The notes under the pieces were generated by a model. The model had not been told where the DNA came from. It saw nothing but the letters and a program-made list of their open reading frames with translations, and searched no databases. The translations under genes and the position numbers were made by a program. Shown in pieces: positions 1-15,000 of a stretch of 64,000 bases of DNA; position 1 is the first letter of the stretch; each line of letters starts with the position of its first letter. The stretch lies in the NCBI GenBank assembly GCA_022495005.1, contig JAGYXB010002069.1, positions 3,906,001-3,970,000 on the forward strand, written 5' to 3'. The DNA is from Rhyacophila brunnea (Eukaryota > Arthropoda > Insecta > Trichoptera > Rhyacophilidae).

Positions 1-3000
1 GTTGACAGGGCTGAGGGCGCGCGATGAAGGCTCTGACTCGCTGTGGGGGTCCTCGCCAGCGTGGCTGACAGGGGCATCCAGGGAGGCAGCATCGAGCCGT
101 GAGTCGTCATCGCCCCGCTCGTCCTCGGTGGACTCGTCGGGGAGGAGGGCGAGGGCAACGGCATCCCGGAGCTCATCGGTGGGGTCGGCCGTTTCGTCAT
201 ACTGCAGGGTGATGTGGGAGTGGACGCTCTCGGGATAGAGCTGGGTTTCGTAGGTGCGCACCGTTTCCTCGAGCTGAGCGCGCTTCCGCCGCTCCCGGTC
301 TAGCTGGTTGCGGAGTTCTCCCGCTTCGGATCCCAGCCGCGCGAGGTCATCGGTGACCGCTGCTAGGGCATCGGGGGTGTCATCGGCCGTCTCCGTTACG
401 ACAGGACAGTCGACGGGTTCTGTTTTTCGTTTCTTGACAGGGATGTCTCCTCCCTCATGCTGGTTCAGCAACCGTTTCAGCTGACAGTTCTGCGAGAGAA
501 GTCTGGTTTTTTCCTGTTCGAGGGCATATATGTATTCGGCGGTCTGTTGTAGTATAGCAGCCTGGAAAGAAAATTGTCAATAATTATCATCATTAGTCAA
601 GAGTAATTTTAATTCGCATTTACACAAACGAGTGTTGTGATTTTGTTGAATCGGATTTGAAACAGAATACATTGTATTGTATCATCATAGCCAGGGTTGA
701 TAAAATAATAACAAGTCAGTTAAATCACCTTGCTGAGTTTTTCTCCTTCGTGTCGCGGCAGGAGAGTCCGCAGGGACTGGAAACCGGCGTTGATGCTCTG
801 CATCCGCCGTCGCTCATTACTGTTGGCGATCTCTCGCCGGATTCTTTTCTCCGCCTCCATTGTGCTGCCTGACGACTCCTCTCCGCCCACTCTGTGGACA
901 AAAATAACAACGGAAGGTGAGCAGACGAATAAGACATCTAACACAAGAATAATTAGGTGAAGAACATGGATATTAAGATAAGATTCATTTTCTACTTACT
1001 AACGACTTTGATGTTTAGTTGATTTTGGTTTCAAAATAATAATTATTGAATTGTGGAATATTAATCTATACAAAATAAACTTAGAACATTTTTGCCCGAA
1101 AAGCAAAGGTTGTGTCTTTCCATTCCATTCAATGAACATAATTCATAACAAATACCTAATTTTTAATACATGTAAATGATAAAATGATAGGTAAGTCACG
1201 AATCATGAATTTTAAACTAATAAAACCAAATAAAAATATTTGTCATGCCAAAGAGGCTAAAATAAAAGACCATTATTATTTAAATTGACAGCTTGGAGTC
1301 ACAAGCCATTATCGGCAACGTAAACAGCAAAAGAGGAAGAACACCTGCTGGATCGAATCAAAAAGGATTTTTGAAATTAAGAAACTGCTCACAAAGACTA
1401 CAATTCTCAGTGATGAGACAATGACAAGAAATCCACAAGACTATTTACTTAATTCAATATTAGCAGAACTATTTCATTTTAACACCATAACAGGCCATGA
1501 AGCCGCAATGACAGTTTGTTAGTAGAAACAGTAAAACAATCGCAGAACCACAGACTTTTAGAAAATCACATAATTAAATGTATTGTGACCTTACTGGGAA
1601 TTGAAACCCAAACCACAGATAATTTGGATTACGAGGGCTGCCCATAACCCGACAGTGAATCCGATATGTCGTATTCAGGCAGTTAATTATCCCGGGAAGT
1701 TAACAGTCAAGCGTGATATTTTTTAAACACGGGACTAACCGTGAGCTGTCAAATGTCGTTGACTAACACAGTTAACACGTCTTACTTAATTCCAAATGCA
1801 TTATAGACATGCAATAGTGTGTGTACTACACCAATATTAAATGAGCGTCAATGCATAAACCAAGAGCAGTTGTCAGTATTCAACATATGACGTATTCTTG
1901 ACACGTGTTTAAATTTATCCCGTATTCTTCCTTACTCGAAATCGGCAACATGCTCCTCCTTACCCGTTAGGTATTTCAGTTACCATTATTTCTGAGTTCC
2001 GTGTGCATCCCATTAGAATCTCTAATTGGCCTTATACTAGGATGCATTCGGAATCAAGTAAGACGTGTTAACTGTGCAAACAGTTATTATAGATAGCCGC
2101 CATACCACTAAGGTTAAAAGTAGCCTGACGCTCTACAGTGGCGTTTTCTAAATGGTGTTCGAGGTCAATAAAAATGTTGTGTATTTTTAGCGATTTTTAA
2201 CACATTATGGAGGCGAATTATGGATAACACACGATAACTAAAATTGCATCACACGACCTATTATAAAATGGTAATAACTTCAAAGTAAAATAGCGCCGCA
2301 GGCAACTTTTTTACTATTACAGCAAATTTAAGATGTCAATTATGTGGTCGACCCGCCACGCTGGGCCCCCCCTTAACCGGGCCCCTAGGCTAGAGCCCTG
2401 TCATCCCCCCATTTCTTTCATAGGCCGTATTTCCATTGAAAATGTAGTTTTACTTTGGCTCGTGAGCCACAGTTTGTCGATATGTAGTCCAATAAGACCA
2501 AAATACGAAATGGCGCTAAAGCATTTCAACGACATACGTACCAAAAAGAAAGTGGACCTAATAAGAGTAAACTAATTAATTTTGATGAAAATGTGTGATA
2601 TTATTATATCCAGCTGTAAGTGTAAAAATGCGGAACCACCCGCGCCCGCGGTCGCCGAATTCTTTGCGCGTTCCGATAAATAGGTCCGCGAATTCCGGCG
2701 CGATGAGGCCGCGCAAAAATATTTCATTTTCATACTTTGTTCGTTCAATTGCATGAGGTGGCGTCACCGGCTTTTGCTTCGGACGTTGCTACGATCACCT
2801 CTTTGCGATTACTCTCGCTACCCCGTTGGCTTACATCACGGTTACATGTAAATTATGCGTAAAACATTTCACCGTGAGCTTTCTTATCGGAAAAAGATGA
2901 CCGTATGCTATACGGTCTCCAATTTTATTAGATTCGATATGAACATTAATTTAATTTTCATAGCTGACTTTGGCAAAATTCATGAATTCAAGAATGAAAA

Positions 3001-6000
3001 CCTAACCTAACCTATAATCCAGTATATCGGCTATTTTCAAAATTAGTTTGCTGCTGGATTCCTGTAAAGTGTAAACCGACATGAATCGTGTTTTATTTAG
3101 ATATGAATTTTATCTCAGTACTATACGACCCAGAGGTTGGACGGTCTTTAATATACGGCCATATTATATTTCCGATACAATATTTCACGGTGAAGTGTTG
3201 TCGCTGTAGGATTGGTTTGTCGAATAGACCAAATGTCAAATGTTCAGAAGACGAAAAACAAATTTCATTATCCTATATTTAAATACATGACTGTATTTAA
3301 ACTGTTGTTTTTACATCATATGAATGATGTATTCATTACAAAGTAATTTATAGAAAAGGATGGTTCTGGTCCATTTAGATACAAAAAATCATTCAGCATT
3401 AAAAGGTCGATTTCGACAACGGATATTCGACAAACCAATCCTATAGCGACGGTGTGATACGGCGAACTGCATATTATTATGTATAAATTTCCGGACACGT
3501 CCATCACGACGCTCACATATAAAATCTCACATTATTATTCTAGTACTCACTCCTCCACATAGATTTCATACGCTTTAACAGATTTCAGGTAATCCTGGTC
3601 ATTATTAAATTATGTGAAATAAGTATTATAATATATTGTTTTATTTTCAAACAATTAATAAATGGGTTCGACACGTGGCTGGCTCGAAGAAGAGACAGTC
3701 GCTGGACAAATCTAGTCATCCAGTGGTACCCAAGAGGTACAAAACGTCCGCAAGATGGACCTAGAGGCCGCTGGATCGATGAAATGATTAAGTTCTGCGG
3801 AAGTACGTGGCAACGCAACGTACAGGACCGAGATAAGTGGAATCACCTTGGATGATGATGATAATGAGTTAATAAAATATCCATGCCTTTATATTGTGCA
3901 TCCACATTTGCGCTAATGCCACGAGCCTTGAGTGCTGCTGTAATCTTTGCCTCCTGTCTGTATTGACCTTTATAAATATTATATTATTCTAATCTACGGC
4001 CCTTTGTATTAAAATAATATGGCGAGCAGTATAATTCGTAATGGTAAATAATTAAGTACATCTTTCCTGCAACATATTTTTGACCTGCATTGACTTATTT
4101 CATGATAACAATAATTGTTATGACTGAAAAGATATTACATGACTAAACTTGACATCATCTGTCGGGGGCCGGTCCACTGGTGGATGAAGACCCCCATTAG
4201 CTCGTTCCACTAAATATTCGCTGCCTCGTACATCCACAGCAGTTAATGATTTCTTATATCCATCGGGTCCATATGGTCGTTTAGTGCCCCTTAGGTAGCA
4301 CCACAGAACAGGTTAATAAACAGAAATCCGATAAACTATAGGTACCCCAATACGCTACATTTTTGACGCAGGGTTTTGAATGTGTGAGTGTCCTACGAAT
4401 ATGAGGCACACATTATAGACGTGCAAAAGTGTGTTGCGACCTTCAAATACACCAATATTGAACGAGAGTCATTGCATATGCATAAACCGAGAGCAGTGGT
4501 CAGAATAAAAGACAAACGTATTCTTGACACGTGTTTAAGTTTATCCTATGTTCCCTGGATATCACTGCATGGTGACATTCGTCAAGTGACTCGTCCAGCC
4601 CATTACCATACTGTGATAAAATGGCCTAACTATAATGATGTATTATTTTATTAATTATAATTTACCATGCCATTGGTCAAGAGGTCGCAGATACGCGTTT
4701 TTTCAGTTTGTTGATAGGTATATTTTCGTGAATTTTACATGTCATTTACATTACATTGCTTTCAGAGAACAAAATTGTGCCTAACTACTAAGAAATGATG
4801 TAAAAAGATGATAATATATAGAATAGCCGGACAGAAAATGACACACATGACAAGCTATAGATTAGGGAAAATACAAGTAAGGTGACTGGTGATGGTGTGC
4901 AATATCTTTACATAATATTGGTGACTACATGTACTCGTAGCCGTCAGACAGATATGATTTTTAAGATGTTAAAGAAGAAATCTAGAATTCTAAAATGACT
5001 GTTACATCAGAAAGCCGTTTTTATATAATTAATTCAGTTTTTAAATGAAAGAAAATCCATCCAGTGACGTATTACTTTAATATGGGTGAATTGATATCAC
5101 TTGATATAAACTGTATCACAACCACAGACGAAAATGGTATGCATAGATGCGCACAATATATCGGTTAAAATATAAGCGATGTAAAATAACAGTTGATAAG
5201 TGAGAGCTAAAATTAAAATATTTAAAAAAAATCTTGGATGTATTCTATTATGCTTCAATGATAGAAATACAATCTGTATTTACTTCCTTGCTATAAAAGC
5301 TTGAATACAGCGCAGTTCATTGGTTGTGAGAAACCAAAAATAGACTAGCCTTTGTAATGCTTAATTTATGTTATCTTAATTATTGTACCCTATGTGTAGA
5401 GTGAATGGATACGTTCCTAAAAAATCAGATATTATACCTAACCTCCATTCTGCAGACGCCCGACAAAATTTGGGTAGAGGCTTACTGCTATTTCCATAAT
5501 GGAAATAAATACCTACGTAGTTTCGTATTGTAAATTTATCCAATATGAAAGTTAAAACCGAGAGCGGTTACCGCGAAACCGCAGCGGCGTGATCGCAGCG
5601 ACCGGCCGGCGAAATTATTATTACGGGGCAGAATTGCGCGCGTGTTTATTTACGCGGCGAAATCTCCAGCGCGGCTGCTCGCAAAGCAGAAGCGAGGCGA
5701 GCGAACGGCTGGCTGGCATGACGTCGCCGGCGCCCGAGACGGTCAGCTGATCCGCCGCCGCGCCGGGCCGATTACATCGCGAACCCCGCCTGGTTCCCGC
5801 TTCCCACCTCGCACACAAACAAAGCCGTCTCATGCACACACACAGTTCTTTCGATACTGGGTCGGCGCTGTTTTTTGTTTTATTATTTTTTCATGTTCTT
5901 TTTTCGAATTTGAATTCGTATTTCGAACGGGCTGAAAACGTGGGCGTGCCGCTCAGCCGATCCGGCGCGCATGCAGCCAGCGAAATTTCAATAATGGCGG

Positions 6001-9000
6001 CGGGGTTTTTTATCTCTCTCTCGCTCGCTCACTCTCCCTCGATCGGCTGATTTGCAAAATGCATGACAAATAGATAATTTTCGTTCTCGGAATGCACTTC
6101 GTCAAACGGATACAAACAAATACCTCGGCTTACGCAACTACGTAGTAAATAATAATAAAAAATAACACCAAATCGAAAAACAGCAAGACACATTTTTATG
6201 CAATCTTTATTATACCTACTAGTCCACACACAATATCTGGGAATTTATCATCATCAGGCTGGATCACAACTTTCCAAGCTGATTTAATTTCTACTTTTGA
6301 CCACTGAATGACTAGATAATAATTTTGTAGTCCATCGAATGATTTTTTTTAAGCCACGTGGGAAATGTGCATTGAAATTAAAAATCGACTATGTTTACTA
6401 CATTCGAATTCAGAGAATTTACAAATAATTTTGTCAGAATTTCGGCGATATTGAACAGTCAAATTCATTAAATACGACAAAAATATTTAATGAAACTTAA
6501 CTAAGTATACAATTCTACACCTCTAATAATTATTATCGTTCCTCTGCAAAATACACGAGGTTGGGTCTGATAGAGGGGTTCTCTACCTACCGATGGAAAT
6601 TGCATGTCATTGCCTATGCTCCGAGACTGGAACTGTGATAGGGCGATATTTTTATAAATAAATTCGAGGTCCAATGATTAGAAACATAAAGCACAAGTAG
6701 TAAAATTGCAAAACGGATTTCATTATAAGACTCCTATTTACAATCTATACAGACATCTCGAACGAGTGGGCTCGCTCGATAAAGAAATCCACAATCAGGC
6801 GTGCAGTGGGCGCAGTAAAAAAAATCAATCAGGATTATCGCAGAATTGATTTGCGATGTGACATGTCATACGCGGCAGCCAATCGGCGCGAGGGGATATC
6901 AGCTGTCGAGTTGAGCGGCCAGACGTCACGTGACATCCAGAAATACACCGCCGTTTCACGAACATGTGTATATTCATTCGGATCGTGTGTAGTGTAGTGT
7001 GTACCACTCACTATCGATATTTTGATTATCCACCAACGGCTAGGTGTTATTTATTAATACTACGATGAGTACATACGCATGCTTTAATAATATATAACTG
7101 GTTACGTTAATCATATTATTGCCATAAAAACACTAATAAATACAATATTGTACACAAGCGATAGTCTCCAATTTCAACGAAGCAACAAATAAATCTAGGT
7201 AGGTATGTAGAAAGTTCAATGAACAATGTCAATCATGTTCACTGTTCCAATTTTAAAAATACTACAATCTGAAATAGTTCCAAATATACCTACATTCGAC
7301 TTGTACAGTAATTAAAATCAGGTCAACACCAATTGACATTTTGTTAATACACATATTATGTACCTATGTAGGTATACACGTAAATTTAAGTAGTGAGTTG
7401 CAGTGACGCAATTAAAAAGAAACGTATCAATTTTTTAAGAATTTATACCAAGTGATCATCACGTCTTCAAAATTAATCGAAAAAAACAATACATAATATC
7501 AATTGGATTTTTTAAAAAATATAATTCACTTGTAAGGTTTTTGTGTGAGTTTTAGAGATTGCTAGGGTTTCAACAAGGAGCATGCTGAAACACCTGACGA
7601 CCTCCACGCCACGCCACCTCCAGTGTGCTTTGCCTACATCAGATGTCCTAATTTTATTTATTTTCTCCTAGCAACCTTGAGGTTTTCTAATAATTTCAAT
7701 TAATGCCAATGCATTTGTGTTCTCTGCCTCTTTTACTTGCCAGAACTGTATGTATTTTTAAAGGTTTTCAGGTCTTCAGCGTTTGATGTATCTAAAAAAA
7801 CTGTACAGACAAACAGAATAAAGTATTCTACAGATGTTCAGCTATTGTAATATTGATCTATCAGTTCTAGTTCCAGTCCATCCAACCATGCCTTCAGTAA
7901 GCCTTCAAAATACTTCCGATCATTTGTATGCCATAATAAAGCAACGATTTTAACAACAACATTCTCGTCGTACTCTGACGATATCTGATAGAATGAACAC
8001 ATTTATCAGTCATTTGCAGATGGTGAGATCGAAAACAATTACAACGCCCGGCGGGACTCGAACCCGCATCCACTGGATTCGCGCCAATGTGCCAATCAAT
8101 CGAATTTCAAAAACTAACAAATTATTTGCAATTTATATTCTAAGTTCAATAAAAAGAAAATATAAGTGTGACTAACAAAGTGTGTACTATTTACGTCAGA
8201 TCCCCATAACATACCTCTACTCTTCGCCACGAATATGCGGTAAAAAAACCCCGTGGAATTAAAATTTCATTCGGTTTCTAGTAGGTATGTGGTCAATTGA
8301 CGAAGCGGTCAATTATCCGCAGACAGATTCTCATAGGCAGGTTCTTATCTTGTGGTAAACACAATAAACAATCTCTATCACAAATAAGCGTATTTTCCTT
8401 ATTTTTGTAACAATTTTACGCAACCCATCCCACATACCTATTTTAAGATTGTTAAGATCAGACATAAATAGTGAATTGTCAGTCAAACGTATTTGTTTTC
8501 ATTTAACCAAGTCTACAATGTGTAGATGGCGTTTGTTAGTTTTCAAAATTCAATTAAAATTAAACCCTGCCTAATCCAATGCCATAATTGATAATAGTAA
8601 AAAAATATTCGTATTTCAATTAAACCATACATAATTTTAGATATTATTTATAGATACAAGACTATTTTTTATCGATTATGGTCTGGTTATAAAAAAAAAC
8701 TAACCAACACCATATGAATTCTTAATTCAAGGAAAACCAATAAGTATGACTGAAAAAGTGAGCACTATTTTATCGGATCGCCCATAGCATACCTAAACTA
8801 CTATGGTTTGGTTTAGGCAGGGAAGGAACTGACCAGCACCATCTGCAAATTGTATTTTTAGTTCAATGAAAACAAAATGAGTATCGACTGACAAAGTTTA
8901 ATGTGCACTATGTATGTCGAATCTTAACAGCCTATCTCCACCCCTTGCCACTGCCAACTATCTTACAAAAAATATTGCTCGGTTGAAAATAATAGATACT

Positions 9001-12000
9001 ATGACATCTAGATCGAATGAATAATTAATTACTATGCACAATTTTATTGTAAATTTGTGCAATTCACAATGTTAACATAATTGAAAACAAAATAAGATAA
9101 CAAATGCAAAGTATATCTGGCACGCTTCGACGTTGTTAACCCGAATACAATATAAAACCCAGGAAAACAATACAAGCTGAAGTTATTTTCAGTTGAAACT
9201 GTATTAATATAAATAATATACACCACGGCGATGTGACACGATTTATCAGTGGCGAAGGGTGGAGGTAGGCTGTTAAGATCCGCCATAAATAGTGCACAAT
9301 AAACTTTTTCAGACATACATATTTTTTTTCATTGAAATAAGACTACAATTCACAGAAAGTGTTGGTTAGTTTTTAAAATTAAATTAAACCCTGAGAAACC
9401 AAGCGATATTAGATAATAGTCAAAAAATACATGTATATCTATAAAATATCTAAAATTATGCAATTAAATCATACATAACTTTGAATATTTTATAGATAGA
9501 ATAATATTTTTTATTTATTATAGTTTGGTTTAGGCAGGGCTTAATGAAATAAAAAAAATGAACCAACAATATGTGTAATATGTATTTTTAATCCAACGAA
9601 AACAAATAACTATGAATGAAAAAGTGTGCACAATTTTGTCGTATCGCCCAAATTAGGCCAAAACTATTATGGTTTCGTTTGGGCAGGGTTTAATTGATTT
9701 TCAAAAACTAACTAACACCATCTGTAAATTGTAGTCTTAGTTCAATAAAAACAAATACATATGACTAACAAAGTTTAGTGTGCACTATTTATAGCGAATC
9801 TTAACAGCCTACCTCCACCCTTCGCCACTGCGATTTATGCTAAGTATGAATGATTATAATAATTTTATATCGCGATAAATTCAGTATGTACCTACTTACA
9901 TTTTATTTTACTCATCGAAATAATAGTATGGCAAATGAATGAGTAACGCCGGCGCAAGGGCATGCCGTGTTTACATTCTCACTACAAGTGTGTCAAACGT
10001 TTGATGTCAACGCCCCCTGAGCCGACAAATACACTATGTTTTATTTGTTTACCCCTGGCTTTTTAGAGTTGAGAGTTTTCAGGTATTGGGCATTCAACAA
10101 AACATTCGTGAGACAAAAACGGATTATACGGGTAGAAAGAATACCAGGATAACCTGTATCCGCCGGATTACGGCTAGTGTGCTTTATCAATTTAGCCACC
10201 AGCGTTCTACCTAATTACGACGAAATTAACTAATAGTCATGTAACGGAGTCGCCTACGAATTTCGCCGATATTGGCGACTAACTTTTGTGGTTTGAATCA
10301 AGATACGAATAATAGGTAACTTGCTTATTAGCCAGCGTCAGGGATGTCAGGGATCTCCTGAAATTTTATTCTTAACGTACTTGCACTGGCAATTTAAAAA
10401 ACTATTTTGTTTTATTCAACGAATAATTCATAATATTTTAGAATGTCACATTATTAATTATTGGGAAACACCTCATACATCTGAATCAAACATTTACGCC
10501 TGGGAATGTCTCAGGAGCAGTTACCCAAGACTAAAGTCGCTACGCACTCTAGTGTGCTGACCATCGAGGTATTGTGATAACTGAGTTTATTGACTTATAT
10601 AATAAAATGTGCCCATAGGAGAGAGGAGCACGAAGAACTAACAAAAATAAAAATATATAGATACCAAATAATATAAAAAGTACTTATTACAAAACAAAGC
10701 TAATTCAATACTGACTAAGATTCTCTATGAAGAGATCTTTACGTTCGCAGTAAGCGCCGTAAAATTTCGATCAGAGACAGGCGAAGCTCAATGTAATCTG
10801 GAGAATTAACATATTGTGTCCATGTGTGTTTGTATCCAGACCATGGGTTAATAGGTCAAGGTTGATGATCCTCCCCGGGACTTTGCACAGAAGTTCTGCG
10901 AGGAAGACATGATAAACAAATAAAGTATTTTGAAGTTTAACTTGGTTACATAAGAGTACAATTTGTATTTATTATTTTAAGAATTGAAGGCAATGCCAAT
11001 GTTCATGTATATAAAAACAATCGTTAAAAATAATTCGAATAGAAAGGGAAAAGGGCGTAACCGAAGTTTTTCAAAATAGGCTTAATTATTGCACAATAAC
11101 GTTATACACGACTAAATACGTCATGTTGTGTCCAAGGGATGTAAGCTGTAAATGCCGATCGATTATCTAAATTTAGCTAACAATAAAAAAGGGGCGTGAG
11201 AAAAACGACTTAACCATCATTTTTGTTGGTTTTTTGTAATTAACTGAAGATTAGGGATATAAAAACCAAATTATTAATTATCACGCACTTCAAGGTAATG
11301 TATATTTTGTATTTTAACTTTGACCGAAAACCAAACCATAATAAAAACGTTTTTGTGCCTCCTGTAAAATTTGATTTGTGTGGATTACGCCCCTTTTCCT
11401 TTCCAGTAGAATACTTATATCTCAGTAAGCCAGACACACGGTGAAAGCGAAACGTATTTTTTATCCCTTCGTCAAACAGGTAGGGATTCCCCGAAATTTC
11501 ACAAAATGTTTCATGGGTTCCCACATCTAAAAAAAGGGAATCATTGTGCCAGACACTAGACAGACTGGCATTGAATTTTATTAATCTAAATCACGTAAAC
11601 ATTATTGAAGACTATTTAGCATTATAATTGTGCTTAAAAATAATGCTGGACATTTGGAAAAATATTTACCTACTTACGAGGTATGATCATTATCATTTTG
11701 TATCACGTAAGTAATCTACATAATATAATTATAATATATACGAATTATGTATGAGAATAAGGCGCCAGAAGATAGTGATATTGAATAGGTATACGTAATT
11801 ATTGCGATAATAAAAATTATATACCTATGTAGGTATTTTACATTTTCACCAGCTGTGATTAATCTAATCAATATTTAAAGCAATTATCGGAAGCGTCACG
11901 ATCGGCAATATAATAAATAAAACATGTAGGTATGCATTATTTACAGAATTCTCTATAAAACAATGAGTACAGCATATTTCCATACCACATGAAAAGGTAC

Positions 12001-15000
12001 AATCATTAATCATAGAAACATGTACACTGCAAGGACTGCATCCGAAATAAAATAATAATAAAACCATCAGATCAAAACAGCTCGAGTCGGAAACGTAAAG
12101 AAAAAAATGAGGTGATAACACACACTAAACCTAAGGCTTAGGCCACATAGGCAGGTGCCTTTCTTGGTGGCTAGGTGACATAACCTAGTGAACGAACGCA
12201 CACTATTCTATCGCAATGGCCACACTGCACGCTTCGCGCCTCGCTACGTGATTATGAGTCACCTCGTGAGTCTCTCTCCCTTATTTTTATTGTGTCACCT
12301 GGTGATTTTGCCAGTGTCTATGGATTTTGCAAGATGGCGGACGTTTCTTCAGTATGAGAAACGTCAAACACCGTATATTTTGAGGTTATGAATGGGCCGT
12401 AGTATGCCCATAGACGACAGAATATTGCGAGTCAGAGAGATGCAAAAGGATTTACCCACCTTAATGTTACAAGATGTTCCTCAGGTGTTATAGAGCACCT
12501 GAAATGCGTATCAACCTTTTGTAACGTCTCTTTTAATTTGGTCAACAATAAGTCAAATGTTTCCTGGTTCATACTCAAATAACCAAAAAGCTTTCATCGT
12601 ATTGCCGAAATTCTTTGTAGACAAGATGAAACTCTCCAAGAGTACTTCGAGATGCATTGCCATTATGCACCCAACAACTTCGAATTTGCGACTTTCGAAA
12701 TTTTTAACTTAAATTCTCTGTGAGTGCTTTCTGGTTAGTTTTGAGTGACATAATATTGTTGTTGACTTGAGCGCTCCTAAATGTCAAATGAATTTGTACC
12801 TAAGCACTTAGCGTGCAATGTGGCAGTAGTGTTTTAGCACTAGCGAAGCACCTGCCTATGTGGGTATGTTTTAAGGTATGTAAGGGTGGAGGAAGACTGT
12901 TATGATCCGGAATAAATAGTGCACATTACACTTTGTTAGCCATACGTATTTGTTTTTATTGAACCAAGACTACAATAATTCACAGATGGTATTGGTTAGT
13001 TTTTAAAAATCAATTAAACCCTGCCTAAACCAAACCATAATAGTTTTGGTATATTTTGGGCGATACGACAAAATTGTGCACAGTTTTTCGTCCATACTTA
13101 TTTGTTTTCGTTGGATTAAGAATACATACCTATTACATATATTGTTAGTTATTTTTTTTAAATTCATTAAGCATAATTCATTAATTACATAATTTTAGAT
13201 ATTTTATAGATCGACGAGTATTTTTTTTACTATTATCTATTATGGCTTGATTTTCGCAGGGTTTAATTGAATTTTAAAAACTAACCAACACCACATGTAA
13301 ATTGTAGTATTATTTCAATGAAAACAAATACGTATGACTGACAAAGTTTAATTTGCGCTATTTATGTCGGATCTTAACAGTCTACCTCCACATTTCCCCA
13401 CTGATCTCTGGACGACCCGACGCATACGACTGAAGATTTAGAATGGCATATTATTATTATCATTGAAGGCCTACATCCAACAATGTATGATAACGCGATA
13501 ATAGCCAACCCGTTCATTCGTAGCTATCAAACAAACTCAAGCAAACGGCAAGTTAGTAAAGTGTCTACTTTGGCAGGCATAGATGGAATGACCCAAGTCA
13601 AAACCACTCGCCGCTCTCGCTGGCTGAATGAATCCTTTCCGCCGCGTCACCGCACACGAGCTAGCATGGCATCCACCGGCTGTTTACGAGTCGGATTGAT
13701 GACGTGTTACATTTTTTTTCACGAAGCGCTGATTAGGGATTGACCTTGCCGGGCGCCCGACGAGACGAAACCTCAGAACAGCTGAGCGGCACCGTACGGT
13801 TTTCAATTCAATAATAAAACCTTACCCACCGACCACCAATAGCGCAGCGCCAATAGTGCTGCGTAGTAAAATATTATACCGGAAGAGAAAAACTTACAAT
13901 AATAAACAAAATAGTAATGATTACCATATTATTATTATTATACGCTGCGGGCCTTTAGCCAAACAAGGAATTTAAACTAGTAAATTCATTCGATACCTCA
14001 TACGATTTGATACGTTACGTTATATTCGTATTTTTAGATTCATAATAATATATTTTCAGAAGATTCAGTATACCTACTAAGGTTCCCAGACTTTTTTTTT
14101 AGATTAATGTCCGTGTCTAGTATCTTTTCTTTATTTTTACTAATTCTTGTTTGTTAATAAATATAATTAGGTATGACAATACGTCTATTCAATTCTAAAC
14201 TATCCTAAATGCCAAATCATAAAATGTGCAGGAAAGCGAAATTTAGAAATTAGGAACCTATACTTAATTCGATTTAGTTCTGTAATATCGAAATATTAAA
14301 AAATCGTTTTTTGTGTTTCAAATTAGAATAAATTTTGGGGAATTTTTTCCAATTTCAAATTTATGAAAAATTCAATACATTGGCAAATAATGTCACTTAG
14401 GATACTTAAGTGGCATAAAAATAATTGTTTCTTAAATTCAGTATAATCCTATGCATTTAGGTTTATACAGAAATGTTGGAAATTTCATAGAGAATCATCG
14501 ATTGATCTAAAAAAACGTATTTCGAAAAATTGGCGTTTAGGATAGTTTAGAATTGAAAAGACGAATACATGATTGTAAAATAATTACATTTCGGGGTAAA
14601 TTATGGAGATTTAGCAATTATAGGCATACCAGTGGCAAAATACAAAACGGAAACACTCAAAATTGAGAAAAACACATTTATGTATTCTGCGATCATCGGG
14701 AATCGAACCCGGAGGCCCCGTAAGACATTGGACTATGTGGCGGCCGCTAATTATGAAATATATTCTCTTTTTATCATTGTAAAATATGGGAACCCTAGTA
14801 TTTATATGATAATATGTAAAATAAATCAGTCACTTTACCATTTACCAGTTGCGTAGGGTGGAGGTATGCTGTAGAGATCCGACATAAATAGTGCATACTA
14901 TATTATTTGTCAGTCATACTTATGTTTTCATTGAACTAAGAATACAAGTTGCATATTTATGGTATTGTATAATATTTTTAAATATTTGAATTTTAAAAAC

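Noticed and set aside
4388..4654. 88-codon ORF as a gene
   Set aside because: It overlaps a dispersed repeat also present at 1810-1920 and has no known motif.
13483..13743. 86-codon ORF in a GC-rich patch
   Set aside because: No motif and no sensible splice partners; the length is explained by the local GC content.
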